64,000 nt of DNA from Eleginops maclovinus (lineage: Eukaryota > Chordata > Actinopteri > Perciformes > Eleginopidae): positions 15,253,427-15,317,426 of the forward strand of contig NC_086366.1 of NCBI RefSeq assembly GCF_036324505.1. Direction: 5' to 3'. Shown piece after piece: positions 33,779 to 64,000 of this stretch. Position 1 is the first letter of the stretch. Each line of letters begins with the position of its first letter. The notes under the pieces are model-generated. The model worked only from the letters and a program-made list of their open reading frames with translations, was not told the origin of the DNA and made no database searches. The position numbers and the translations under genes are program-made.

Positions 33779-34036
33779 TCAGGTCCTCTTCAAAATCCTC
33801 CTCATCAGTCTGAATAAAGCACTGTCCCTGACCGCCTTGGAGGCTCTCTCCCATAGGCTGTCCTCCTTCCACAGTCCCCGCCCCTTCCTCTCAGCTTTGA
33901 CCTCTGCCCTGTGCAGCCGTTTGTGAAGACGCCAGTAGAGGGGAGAGTCAGGCCGGACCCCAACCACGGGTGCACTGCGAGCCAGACCCAGCCTAAGGAC
34001 CTCTTCGTTCATACAACAGCTAAACATCGACCCCTG
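33779..34036 (-). CDS. c3orf33: c3orf33 exon 5 (last coding exon)
   Basis: The acceptor tgttttccag is followed by CAG, so a tandem NAGNAG acceptor (34036 or 34033) can include or omit one Gln. Encodes MFSCCMNEEVLRLGLARSAP onward to LYWRLHKRLHRAEVKAERKG, then RGLWKED and a basic tail ending RRILKRT. The stop TGA is at 33779-33781. Confidence 0.92.
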   Translation of the reverse strand, partial: QGSMFSCCMNEEVLRLGLARSAPVVGVRPDSPLYWRLHKRLHRAEVKAERKGRGLWKEDSLWERASKAVRDSALFRLMRRILKRT

Positions 34037-35076
34037 CTGGAAAACAATGAAAGTACTTGCAATATCAGTCTGACATCATGTATAGAAATATGACTTTAGT
34101 TGTGAGACTGATAATCCCCCTTCCCTTTATCCCAGTTAGGAGATGCCTCACCCTGCTTTGAGACACCAAACAGTGTAGGATGTCATCCTCTCGACTGATG
34201 AGTTTTAACCACACTGTTTGGGCCAGGTTCTTCTGCAGCCATTCCCTGCCCTCTGGGGTCAACTCCACTCCTGCAAGATGCACCAGCATCGGGGACTTGC
34301 ACACACCTAAGAGCACATAAAATAGCCATTTACCATACGTAAAGTTAAGTGTATAGATCATAGCTGACCATGTAATTTTGCACAATTTTTGTTATTGAAT
34401 ATGGCATTTGTTTGAGTTTTTGTTTAATATTTGTTTAATATAAAAAAAGAGAGGAGGAATTGGTACCAATTGTTCCAATTATCAATTACCAGAATTATGA
34501 TTTATTTTTATTTAAGGATGTTAAATTTCAAAAGCCACATTTTGTGGAAACACAGATGTACAAGAACTTGCATAAATAAAGTCTTGTATTGGAAAATATC
34601 AATAACTTTAGCACACAAACACATAACAACTACATGTTTAAAATAAACGCCAGTAAACTATCTTTAACAGACACAGTCCTGAACAACCGGTGTATCCAGT
34701 TTTAAAATGTCTGAGGTCGAATGGGACAAAGGTAATATGTCAGATAGCTCGATAATCTCTTCATTCGAGTCCTTCACAGTAAGTTTGCTGATGTAGCATG
34801 CTATATAAAGCATATGCTGCCTGATTTTATTGCTCAGTGAATTCCATGATTTGATAACACTGGTAACAAGATTACCTGTCTCTCTAACTCATGAAAGGAT
34901 AATAAATTGCAATACAGCTTGACAAAGTAGAAATGCCTCAAATACATTTTAGGTTATAATAAAAAGGCGTGCCTGCAGAAAATTGTTTTGCTGTTCAACT
35001 AACAGGAGAACATAAAATGTGCTGGACCATTTAAATGTGTACAACTCATGGTAGTTAAACTTGTGTAAGGACACAT

Positions 35077-35151
<75 letters not shown>

Positions 35152-35936
35152 ACAGAGGATAGTCTGCATTACCTTGTTTATTTGAAAGTATCCCAGAGAG
35201 TACTGGCAGGTAAATTGGAACATGTTCCACCTTAAGTCCTCTTTCTGTGATTGAATGAACTTTCCCACGGAGGCTGACGTTCCTCTCAATGAAACGTGCA
35301 GGGATCTCAGACACAGCTTGAAATGTGGTTGTCTGAAGAAGTGGAAGAAGACAGCTGAGTGGCCATATCTAATTACTAATTTGGGTAAAATGTCTGAAAA
35401 AAGCATTAACATCCATAAAGACCAATATTATACGACACAATGTTTAGAAATGTGAACAAGGAAAATAATCTATACAAGTCCAGTTTACGGAGATGTTTAA
35501 GTGTCAAATTGTGTCCTGGAACAAAGAAAGGAAGTTATTAATGTTCAACTGCAAATGCATATGAAATCAAAAAATGCAAACTTCTTTAATATGAGCGTCG
35601 ATTATCCCCAGTGTGTGCCGTTACCATCTTACCAGTTTGATACTCCTTGCTATTACTATAACGCCAACAACAGCCAGTCCAGTGCTTATGTTCTGTGTGG
35701 GAGAGAGAGGGTTAGAGTTGACAGAAGGATGATAGAGATACCATAAATCCAGATGAACATGTGCAGGATAATGACAATGAGAGAGACTCTGTCAGAGACA
35801 TTAGTGACTCAGGGGCATACCCACTGGGGACACATGTGAAGCCAGACAGCATATGTGGTCGGAGTGATGGCAGCATGGTAGTTTAAAAGGAGTTGTCCCT
35901 GAATTATTATTTTTTTTGAAGACCAGACTTCAGAAT

Positions 35937-36028
<92 letters not shown>

Positions 36029-36311
36029 TTTAAATCCCTATTTTACCAATACGTTGTACCCCCACAGAAATGTACAGTGGTTGCAGGTGGCTCACGTGCA
36101 TTATGGGGGTGAAATGACCATAACATTGCACGTCCATGCACGTGTATCACCAGTCATTTGCAGGTCGCAAAAAGGAGACTCCTACCCGCACAAGGGTCAA
36201 ATTATCGTCTGCAAACTTGGATATTGAAGACACGATGTTTTCAGACGATTGGTTTCCTTGATCTCTTTGTTGTCTAACAGTCATTTCCTCGACAGTTTCT
36301 AACTCCGGCAT
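33779..36311 (-). CDS. c3orf33: C3orf33 homologue (single-pass, SNase-like fold protein)
   Basis: The join on the minus strand is 36186-36311, 35633-35692, 35173-35332, 34152-34306 and 33779-34036; all phases agree, giving 252 codons from the ATG at 36309-36311. Order: a polar N-terminus ending in SKFADDNLTLVR; a membrane-type segment (NISTGLAVVGVIVIARSIKL, residues 43-62); then a beta-rich part with VSEIPARFIERNVSLRGKV and LAGVELTPEGREWLQ; then NEEVLRLGLARS.. and a helix AEVKAERKGRGLWKEDSLWE. The last two resemble the C-terminal half of staphylococcal-nuclease-like folds, but the catalytic Arg/Glu pattern is not obvious. It matches remembered human C3orf33 throughout, with a shorter tail. 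Cellular role poorly known. In-frame upstream ATGs (36371, or 36629 through a micro-exon) could lengthen the N-terminus. Confidence 0.9.
34152..34306 (-). CDS. c3orf33: c3orf33 exon 4
   Basis: Acceptor gctcttag; encodes VCKSPMLVHLAGVELTPEGR then EWLQKNLAQTVWLKLISRED and DILHCLVSQSR. Donor AGG|GTGAGG. It is the best-conserved stretch against remembered human C3orf33. Confidence 0.93.
34307..35172 (-). other. c3orf33 intron 3
   Basis: An A/T-rich 866-bp intron. On the transcribed strand a CA array (35079-35150) begins 21 bases after the 5' splice site. Nothing else was seen. Confidence 0.75.
35079..35150. repeat. (GT)n microsatellite
   Basis: About 36 units, read as CA in the c3orf33 transcript, just downstream of its exon 3 donor. 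Confidence 0.97.
35173..35332 (-). CDS. c3orf33: c3orf33 exon 3
   Basis: Acceptor ccacttcttcag; encodes TTTFQAVSEIPARFIERNVS, then LRGKVHSITERGLKVEHVPI and YLPVLSGILSNKQ. Donor CAAG|GTAATG, leaving phase 1. It matches the OB-fold-like beginning of human C3orf33 (SSDIPVEFIRRNVKLRG). Confidence 0.93.
35633..35692 (-). CDS. c3orf33: c3orf33 exon 2 (membrane segment)
   Basis: A 60-base exon, phase 0 at both ends, between acceptor ccacacag and donor CTG|GTAAGA. All 20 residues form one hydrophobic segment (STGLAVVGVIVIA) closed by basic RSIKL. This agrees with the human order NISTG..RSIRL. Confidence 0.93.
35940..36025. repeat. (AT)n microsatellite
   Basis: About 43 AT units within c3orf33 intron 1. 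It is self-complementary and prone to hairpin formation. Confidence 0.97.
36186..36311 (-). CDS. c3orf33: c3orf33 first coding exon (conservative start)
   Basis: Encodes MPELETVEEMTVRQQRDQGN onward to SSISKFADDNLTLVR; donor CGG|GTAGGA. The start at 36309-36311 (AACATGC, A at -3) gives an N-terminus of the same size as human C3orf33. The same frame is open up to 36392 and includes an earlier ATG at 36369-36371 (MPVYVPPRKAVRRMHRIN..). Confidence 0.85.
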
Positions 36312-36605
36312 GTTGACATTTATTCGATGCATCCGGCGCACCGCCTTTCTGGGAGGGACGTAGACTGGCATTGCTTGTGCAAAGTCTCCGCCCTGTGGCT
36401 TGGTTGAGATATGACATGATGAGCTCTCTTTATACCACCATATACGCCTAAATTAATTAATGTTATACTTTTTCTTTTCTTTTTTTAAGTCCAAACTGCA
36501 TTAAAATGCACTTTGCAATCGAAATGTCAAAGCGTAGCGGAGACCAAAAAGTAGTTATTGGTCTTTGCAACTGAACTCCACATAATCATTCAATTAACTA
36601 CATAC

Positions 36606-36635
36606 CTCTGTGATCAGTGACGTCCCCATCTTTGT
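36606..36635 (-). CDS. c3orf33: Candidate 5' micro-exon of c3orf33
   Basis: Thirty bases between a strong acceptor (cgatttttttccag) and donor (CAGAG|GTATGT). It contains ATG (36627-36629) reading MGTSLITE. If spliced to an acceptor at 36393 (aagccacag|GGCGGAG), the frame runs GGDFAQA-MPVYVPP.. straight into the conserved exon. This would lengthen the protein by 35 residues. The human protein lacks such an extension as far as I recall. Confidence 0.35.
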
Positions 36636-37801
36636 CTGGAAAAAAATCGGTTGGATAACTTCATACTTCAGTGTAAATCAATGCGCAAAGCAAAACGCCA
36701 GCCAGACATGATCATTTCCCCTCTCATATTCATATTTAATATTTAATATTGTGTGCAAAAAAAAAACACGTTTACCTCTCAATAACAAACTGAATAAATA
36801 TCTCAGTTTCTGAGGTTTCTTATAACAGTCACATGCAGCAGACGCTGCATGTGAAACATGTTAAGTAACAGACATCATTGAGGAGTGACCACTGACTGTA
36901 TGACAGATGCACTGGAGCTCTCATCTTGTAAACTGTGAAGTCATGGAGCTACTTGAAGACGGATGACGCCCCCATTACCACAAATTGGCCAATAGGAGTT
37001 GAGAGGCAGAGTTGTCCTCCTGGCCGCCATTAAAGAATTCAATCCATGAACTGAAATAATGGAAATCTGCAGGACCCATGGATCAGGCAGAGAAAAGTAG
37101 CCGATGAGTAGTCTCGCCAATTTAGCATTCCGTTTGTTTTAAGAGTAGTTTTACTATGACGGAGCCCTGTGATGGTTTTAGCGAAAAGGAGGGCGGTGTA
37201 GCTAATTGTTTTATTTAGCTAGCAAGCTAGCGTTGGAGCTCTGGTATGTTAGCTTTTGTGCTAGCAGGCTAGGAGAGATCAGGGGGAGGGGAGAGTTCCT
37301 TTGCTTTGAAATTGTTTCAGATCAGCTAGCTAGCGTTAGCATTAGCACACCGGGGACTAAGCTTTTGGGGTGAAGTTTTTTAGTTTTCGAGCTCGTATTT
37401 TTTATTGCGCATCTAACTTTTCTGGTATTTGATTTATCATTTGACTGTTCTGGTCATGTTTACGTTGACTATTCAGTAAGGTAATGTAGCAGCAAAATTG
37501 CGGCTAACCAGATCAGACAATACATTTCATATAGGATTGATGAACCGAATAGCTAGAAGCTTACAGTTGACGGTGGGTGCCTGTCTAACGTTAGCTTAGC
37601 TACCGGGCTAGTTGTGGCTAGCGCCGGTTAGAAGTTGTCTGGTTGACTAGCGGCAGCTAGCTGTAGCTAGCAAGTTGGTCAGCGCTTAAACGGTACAATT
37701 ACAACTGAACACCGCTTCCCCAGTGAGTTATCTACATCGGCTATTGCCCCAGATGCTGATTGAGACAATGGACTTTTACGTTACAACCACGCAGTGAAAG
37801 G
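36636..37801. promoter_or_regulatory. Divergent promoter region, c3orf33 / med13
   Basis: The two genes start head to head across this interval. It contains the palindrome ATTGGCCAAT (36984-36993), which reads as a CCAAT (NF-Y-type) box on both strands, a TGACG half-CRE at 36964, and GCCGCCAT (37023-37030), a YY1-like motif often at core promoters. From 37190 rightward it is rich in GCTAGC/GTTAGC. The med13 5' UTR presumably occupies the right part. Confidence 0.55.
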
Positions 37802-58438
<20,637 letters not shown>

Positions 58439-59225
58439 ACTCTAACGGGATCAAAGTGCTGAGATTTGATTGGATTTCCTGCTTTGAATGATCCCGGACA
58501 CTCAATGGACCTTACACTCCATCAGGGCGAGTGTGGAGGAAGCATCCCTCCTCCTCCTCCCCCAGTGTTTCTCACACAACACTGACTGTCTACAAGTTTC
58601 CAATCAATCAATCAGATGCCAAGAATCCATTTTAGCATTTTGGAAGATCAAGGGACGTTTCATAAACGAGAATAAATTGTCTTTTTAATGACTGTAGATT
58701 GCAATCTATGAAATTTTATCTTAATGAAATGCCTGCATATATTATTTATTGTAAGTTTTTAAATGTGGATTTTTTAATGCTTAATATCTTTTATATATTA
58801 CAAATCCTAGAGGGTGTGTACATCTCACTGTAAAGGAATTGGTTTAAAAAGTGTAATTTTCTCAATTACAACACGGAAAAACCTGTTCAAGTGAATTTGC
58901 TGTAGATTGCTTTTAGAATATTATTTTTTCAAAGGGTACAAACCTTTTTATTGCCATGCTGTAAAAATGAAGTAAAAGCTGGCCTGGGCATTTGTGTCCC
59001 ACCCAATGAGTGGATGAGACTTACCTCTCTGTCCGCTTTGGCTCCAGAGTCTCTCGCACAGTAACTCAATGAGCTCTGAAGAGGAATTAAAAGGTACATT
59101 GTCAGATTATATATTTTATATAACAGATTTAGGTAATTGTGTGTGTATATGTGTACATATAATTGTGTGCCGCTACTGATGGTGCAGCTTCTGTTTTAGG
59201 AATAAAGTGCGTCTACCTTAACCTT
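58439..59225 (+). other. med13 3' UTR (minimum estimate)
   Basis: Noncoding, A/T-rich, directly after the stop. AATAAA hexamers lie at 58671 and 59201, so two polyadenylation sites are possible. The UTR may extend further. Confidence 0.6.
59201..59206 (+). terminator. Candidate polyadenylation signal of med13
   Basis: AATAAA in AGGAATAAAGTGCG, followed by a T-rich stretch (CTTCTTCTTCTCG) as expected of a downstream element. A proximal AATAAA is at 58671. Confidence 0.45.
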
Positions 59226-62200
59226 CTTCTTCTCGTTTACTTGCATGTTGGTCAGATTCTGGGAGATACACAATTCACGAGTTCTCTAGTTGATAGTAAT
59301 GCACTCAAGTTCTACCTAGTAACCTAAGCAAGACACTTTGACTTAGATTGACTATACTGTTGAGGTCGGCGGGCCTGAAATAATCTCTGACTATTAATCA
59401 CACCTACTAACTGACCTAAGCGTGAGTGTGGCAGTGGTGCAGTCTTGCCTTTAAAGCAGGAGAGGACAGCGTGGAGTCCTTTTAAGTTGTCCCAGTCCAA
59501 ATGCATGGGATGGTTTTGTTTAAAGAAATGGTCCAGATTTTCACAGGGTTTTTACCTTCTCTTTTTATACTTTGACAATTATAACATTATTTCCCACCAG
59601 CGTAGATCTCTAGGATATAATCGATCATTCACCGGTTTACATTTTCTTTGTTAAAAACCTCCAGCAGATATTCAGAGGATGTCCTCTGGTGACCTCTTCA
59701 GTTGGTAATGAAATCATCTGTGTTTTTCAGTTGCAACACGACATTATTTGAGAGTATTTACCTTAGGGTGAGATTCCCAAGTACAAAAGAAAACCCCTTT
59801 GGGATTTTACCTCTCAGTTGCTGATTTTATATCCTATCAAGAGAAGCAAGTACACACCCACATACACGTGTATCATCCAGGGAAGGGGGAGTGAACATGT
59901 CTTGCCTCAGATTTTAGTCAAAACGAAACTGAAGTTTTCAGTCATTTCCCCTCCAGTCGAGGCCTGTTGCTTACAGCTGCCGTACAGCTTGTCTTCCCTC
60001 TGCTAAACAGTGACACCTACAGTGGTTTACTATAACTGACCTTTAAACTCTTTTATGTGAGATTGCCAAACCATTTACATTTAGTATACAAGTATAGAGC
60101 TATGTGAGATATATTGACTTGTACATTGTGGATTATACTAAATTATATTTGATTGACTTTCATTTGAATGATGTAACCCAATATGGAAACCTCCACAATA
60201 CATTGATTTTTAAGATGGCTAAACTAAAGAGTGATAACTCGTTGGTGCACCACCATTCAGATAGGTAAATTCCTATTGAATGTTGGTGCTTTCTCTTTTA
60301 GATTTGAATATAGTTATGAAAATTCAGCAGTTGAATAAATAATCTTGTTTATTTTAACCTTTGTTTATTTATTACCCTGGGGGTTTTCAATAGCCTCAAT
60401 GTTGTTTAACCCAATTACCCCAAATCCATGGCAGCACGTAGTACTACACCTGGCAAGTAAAGCACAGCTCTACTTCAAATAAATGTTTTTAAGAGAAAAT
60501 GTGACACTTTCCTTTTAATTTCAACATCCATAGCTTCTTTGTCAGGTTACCCAACAACTCCACATTAATGCAGCACAGTGTAACTATATTGGATTTGACT
60601 GCTCATTCTAGTTTGAATTATATTTATATTCATCAGTTCTGATCATTAACACTTGGGTTTTCTTCATTGATCATCGATCTTACATGAAATTGGAATCCTC
60701 ACTGTCACTGTTTGTTAACAAACTAAAGTTTAAAGGGACCGTTTTTGTTTCATTTTGACTGAATATTTGAAAGCAGTCTTTTACAATTACGCTGATATAT
60801 TAAACCACAACACCTTTATGTTGAAACTGAATTTCTTGAAAATAACAGTAAAATGTAGTCTTTTTTTGTCTTATTAGCAAGAATACTGTGTTGGCAAAAA
60901 CATCCTAAAATATTGTGACTTTATTTTTAGGGTCATATTGCCAAACCCTTGTCTTCAAACTCCCTTTATGTGGAAGTCCCAAAGGTACAACATCATTATA
61001 TTTATGCAAAGCCAATAAGGATACGTCTACTTTTGCTAACTTTAAGGGAAGGAAAAATAGCTAGAACAACATTTTAATAGCAGTGTGTGAACACAATGAC
61101 AATACAGTAACGTCCAATGAAGCTACTTGTTTTAGAAGCAGCTCAAAGATGTCCCATATTCTTGGCACACAAATAAATTGGAGGTCATAAAGGGTAATGG
61201 TTCATGGCCAGGTGAGCACTGTTCCTCAACCTAGCATTAGATTTAACCCTGCCCATGCTAAACAAGATTTGGATGGTTAGTGAGAATGGAATTAGCTAAT
61301 CAAGGAGAACATGTCATCCCAAAGCCTCATCCAATCACCGTATTAAGTTTTTCTTAATGGGATCCAATTGAAGGGTAGCCCAGTTTGTCTGGGGCGAAGT
61401 CAGGACGAGCTCGAGACACATAGCACTTTGAAGAAATCACTTAAATGGTATGTTTCGAAGAATTGAATCAGGAAACACAAACATTGAAGCTTTATTTGTA
61501 GTTGATACAGATTTCAGTAGTAAAAAAGTCAAATGTTAGCACCCTTAATTGAACAAAAACAACTCCATTTGAGCTAACCCTTAAATGTTAGTATGTTTAA
61601 CAACAATATCTGCATATGTCCGGGTATTATCCATGTGAAACAGAAACATGTGTTGGTGTGGAGATAAACATATCCCCAAAGGTCAATAAATCTGTCTATA
61701 CATCCTTTAAGAGGATTTATGAAACTAATTATCACTGTGTTAAACTCCTGAGTAATTCAAGTGTTATTCTTTTTATTTAATACATTACCTTAACCTTTAT
61801 TCTTTCAGAGCAAAGGAAATAGAAGGGTTCAAATAGAATGCAACTCAAAAAGAAACGTGGAAAACAAACAGTGGTGTTTTTAAAGTTTAAGTCTGAATAA
61901 TGTTTATTGGTTCATATTTTCCTGTATAAAACATTCAAATATGAGGTGTTCTTGTGTACTGCAAAAACATTGATAAAGTAGTATAAAAACGATATTACGA
62001 AATATAAAAAAGGACGTTAAAATGCAAAGAACCATGAAAATGACAGATAATGATAATATACCTTAAAGTGCTTAAGGTTTGCAAATAAACCAAACAAATA
62101 TTCAAAAACCAAGCATTTATTATATCATTTTAACTTATTTAAAAAACCCTCCTGGTGTCACATAAGCTGTATTCCTCTAAACTAAATCCCAAGGGTTTAC

Positions 62201-64000
62201 GGGGCTAATGGGATTGGTTTAAGCCATTAGGGGTAGTTAATGGTCTTTCCTGGTGTTGGTAAGTAACACTGACTAATTGACTAAAGGGCAGCAGACAGCG
62301 GACACTGGCTCACAGCAACAGGTCTTCCTGAACTGATGTCAGTGTTCAGGGTCTGTTGAGGCACCACAAGCAGGGTTCATTCTGCTGTTAACGGCTGAAA
62401 TCACAAATGTGATGTCTTGTAACTTAGTTGGTTGACAGAGAAGCTGAGGTGGATATTCACTGGATTAACCCTAGGACTTTGCTTCATCTCACAGGTAACA
62501 AAGATATTTACACTATGTGCTGCATCATTAAACAGGGAGAAGGATGCCAGCTATGACTTAACAGGTCAAATGTGTCCCTTAAAAGTATGTTTTATTAGAT
62601 GATGTATTCTTTTGGGTAGAGGTTAGTCTGTTTCTTTGTCAAAGTGCTTTAAAACAATGATTTATACATTATCTCTCAAGCAACGGGGACTTTTTTTCTG
62701 TTTAGTGCTAAAAGCAATGATTAATATAATCAATGATTAATTTATCTTCCAAATGATTAATTCAATATATTCTATTAAATCCTTTGTTCTATAAGTTGTA
62801 AAATCACACAATTAAAGAGCCTCAGGTAAAGTCCTTAAACTTAGTTATTCTGTTTTAACCAGCAGACTAAAACCAAATAACGATCGGTTATGAAAATGCT
62901 ATTAGAACCTTTGAGAATAGAAAAGGTAAGTATTGAGATTTCACTGATGTAGAATGTAGGACGCTTTATCTTTGAGGAAAGTACTCCGAGGCCTCATTGA
63001 CTCAGTTTGCGTTTCTTACTAACGGCTCCTTTATCAGATTAAGAGATTTCTTTGGCACGCTGACATGGACGAAATTTAGAGAACATAGGATGTCTAACCT
63101 CCAACTAATCTTGTCTTTATGGGAAAGGAGGGATCAGGCTATTGGATTGCTGTGGCCTAAAAGGGTTAAATGGGCACTGACACAAACAGCAGGATGAAGG
63201 AGTTCCTCATAAACAGGAGAGATACCAGCACCACATTTTTCTTAAATGCTGCTACTGTATGTTGTTCAATAAAATAAGAGCTATGCACAACACAGTAAAT
63301 ACAAAGTGGGCTCTCACTCTCTGTAGCTCATATACACACAAACATTTCACAGTGCTCACTCACAGCGTTTGTAATCATGTGTCCTTGGAAAGGATGGATC
63401 CTGAATTAATTAAATGGATTGCTATACTGGGTTCCTAAATTGGATTACTGTTTGTAATGCAATTTAATAAGATACTGTCATTTGCATGTGATTTGCATAA
63501 TGTGTGAAATGCTGTTCACTTTTTCATGCCGTTTGTGTTTCGACTATAAGGTTGATCCCTGATCGGAAGGAGGAGATCAGTCTGAACTTGCCACTGCTCC
63601 CCTCGTCCCAGTGAACTGAGACACACAGAGACGACCAGTGGGTTCAACCAGCCAGGAGCTAGCCCCCTCATTCAAGCTCCAAAACAAACTCCACCGTCTG
63701 GTATGACCAATTACACTTATTTCACAAAACCATTTTATCTCCAGCTCTAGTGTTATGTTTAAGTAACATATCTGGCCCAAATCAACTCATTCATCATGGT
63801 TTGAATACAGAAAAACAGTTAATCCTGCAAGAAGAATTAATATCCTATTTTTAAGCTATGGCTTTCTCAAAGTGAAGAGTCACATTTATTAAGATTGTCT
63901 GGCAAATATTTATGTTCAACAATTCATCATGTCCTACATCTTGAATCCCTTCTTCGTCTTTAAATTTGCTAGAATAAACCACCCCGCCCCGTCAGGAGCT
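59226..64000. other. Intergenic, right end
   Basis: About 4.8 kb of A/T-rich sequence without microsatellite arrays, recognisable transposon ends or exons in any frame. A minus-strand AATAAA near 61902 would fit a convergent gene's 3' end, but nothing else supports one. Confidence 0.5.

Noticed and set aside
61870..62500. 3' UTR of a convergent gene
   Set aside because: A single reverse AATAAA near 61902 in A/T-rich DNA is expected by chance and no exon follows to the right.

Overview
The window looks like ray-finned fish (teleost) nuclear DNA. Three intron-containing vertebrate genes are present, the introns carry long (CA)n/(GT)n arrays, and there are several fish-type Tc1/mariner copies and LINE tails. 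No bacterial, organellar or viral genes were seen. All gene models come from reading exons, splice sites and codon phase by eye. Family assignments rest on remembered protein families, not on a search.

Left third (1 to about 31.6 kb, minus strand): the 5' part of a phospholipase C eta gene, best matched to PLCH1. Five internal coding exons encode the PH domain and EF-hands; the X/Y catalytic core and C2 domain lie beyond the left edge. Two alternative 5' ends splice in the same phase to the first PH exon. One is a canonical-type first exon at 21.2 kb in a CpG-richer patch. The other is a longer 5' route through 24.0 kb and probably 31.5 kb. One intron is a minor-class AT-AC (U12-type) intron. 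The introns hold a roughly 1.15-kb foldback element, two LINE 3' tails, a Tc1 fossil, many microsatellites and an unexplained open exon-like segment at 14.65-14.92 kb.

Middle (33.8-36.6 kb, minus strand): a complete gene homologous to human C3orf33, a small protein with one membrane segment and a nuclease-like (SNase-type) fold. PLCH1 and C3orf33 are also neighbours in human 3q25, so this pair appears to be conserved synteny.

Right half (37.8-58.4 kb, plus strand): a complete MED13 gene with 30 coding exons whose phases all agree, giving 2,117 codons. MED13 tethers the CDK8 kinase module to Mediator. It is head-to-head with the C3orf33 homologue across a shared 1.2-1.5-kb promoter region that holds a palindromic CCAAT site and, on the med13 side, a dense GCTAGC cluster. 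Its intron 20 contains one Tc1-type element inserted inside an older, different one.

From 59.2 kb to the end I see no gene. The three genes have no evident shared pathway (phosphoinositide/Ca signalling, a membrane/nuclease-fold protein, transcription); their proximity is positional.
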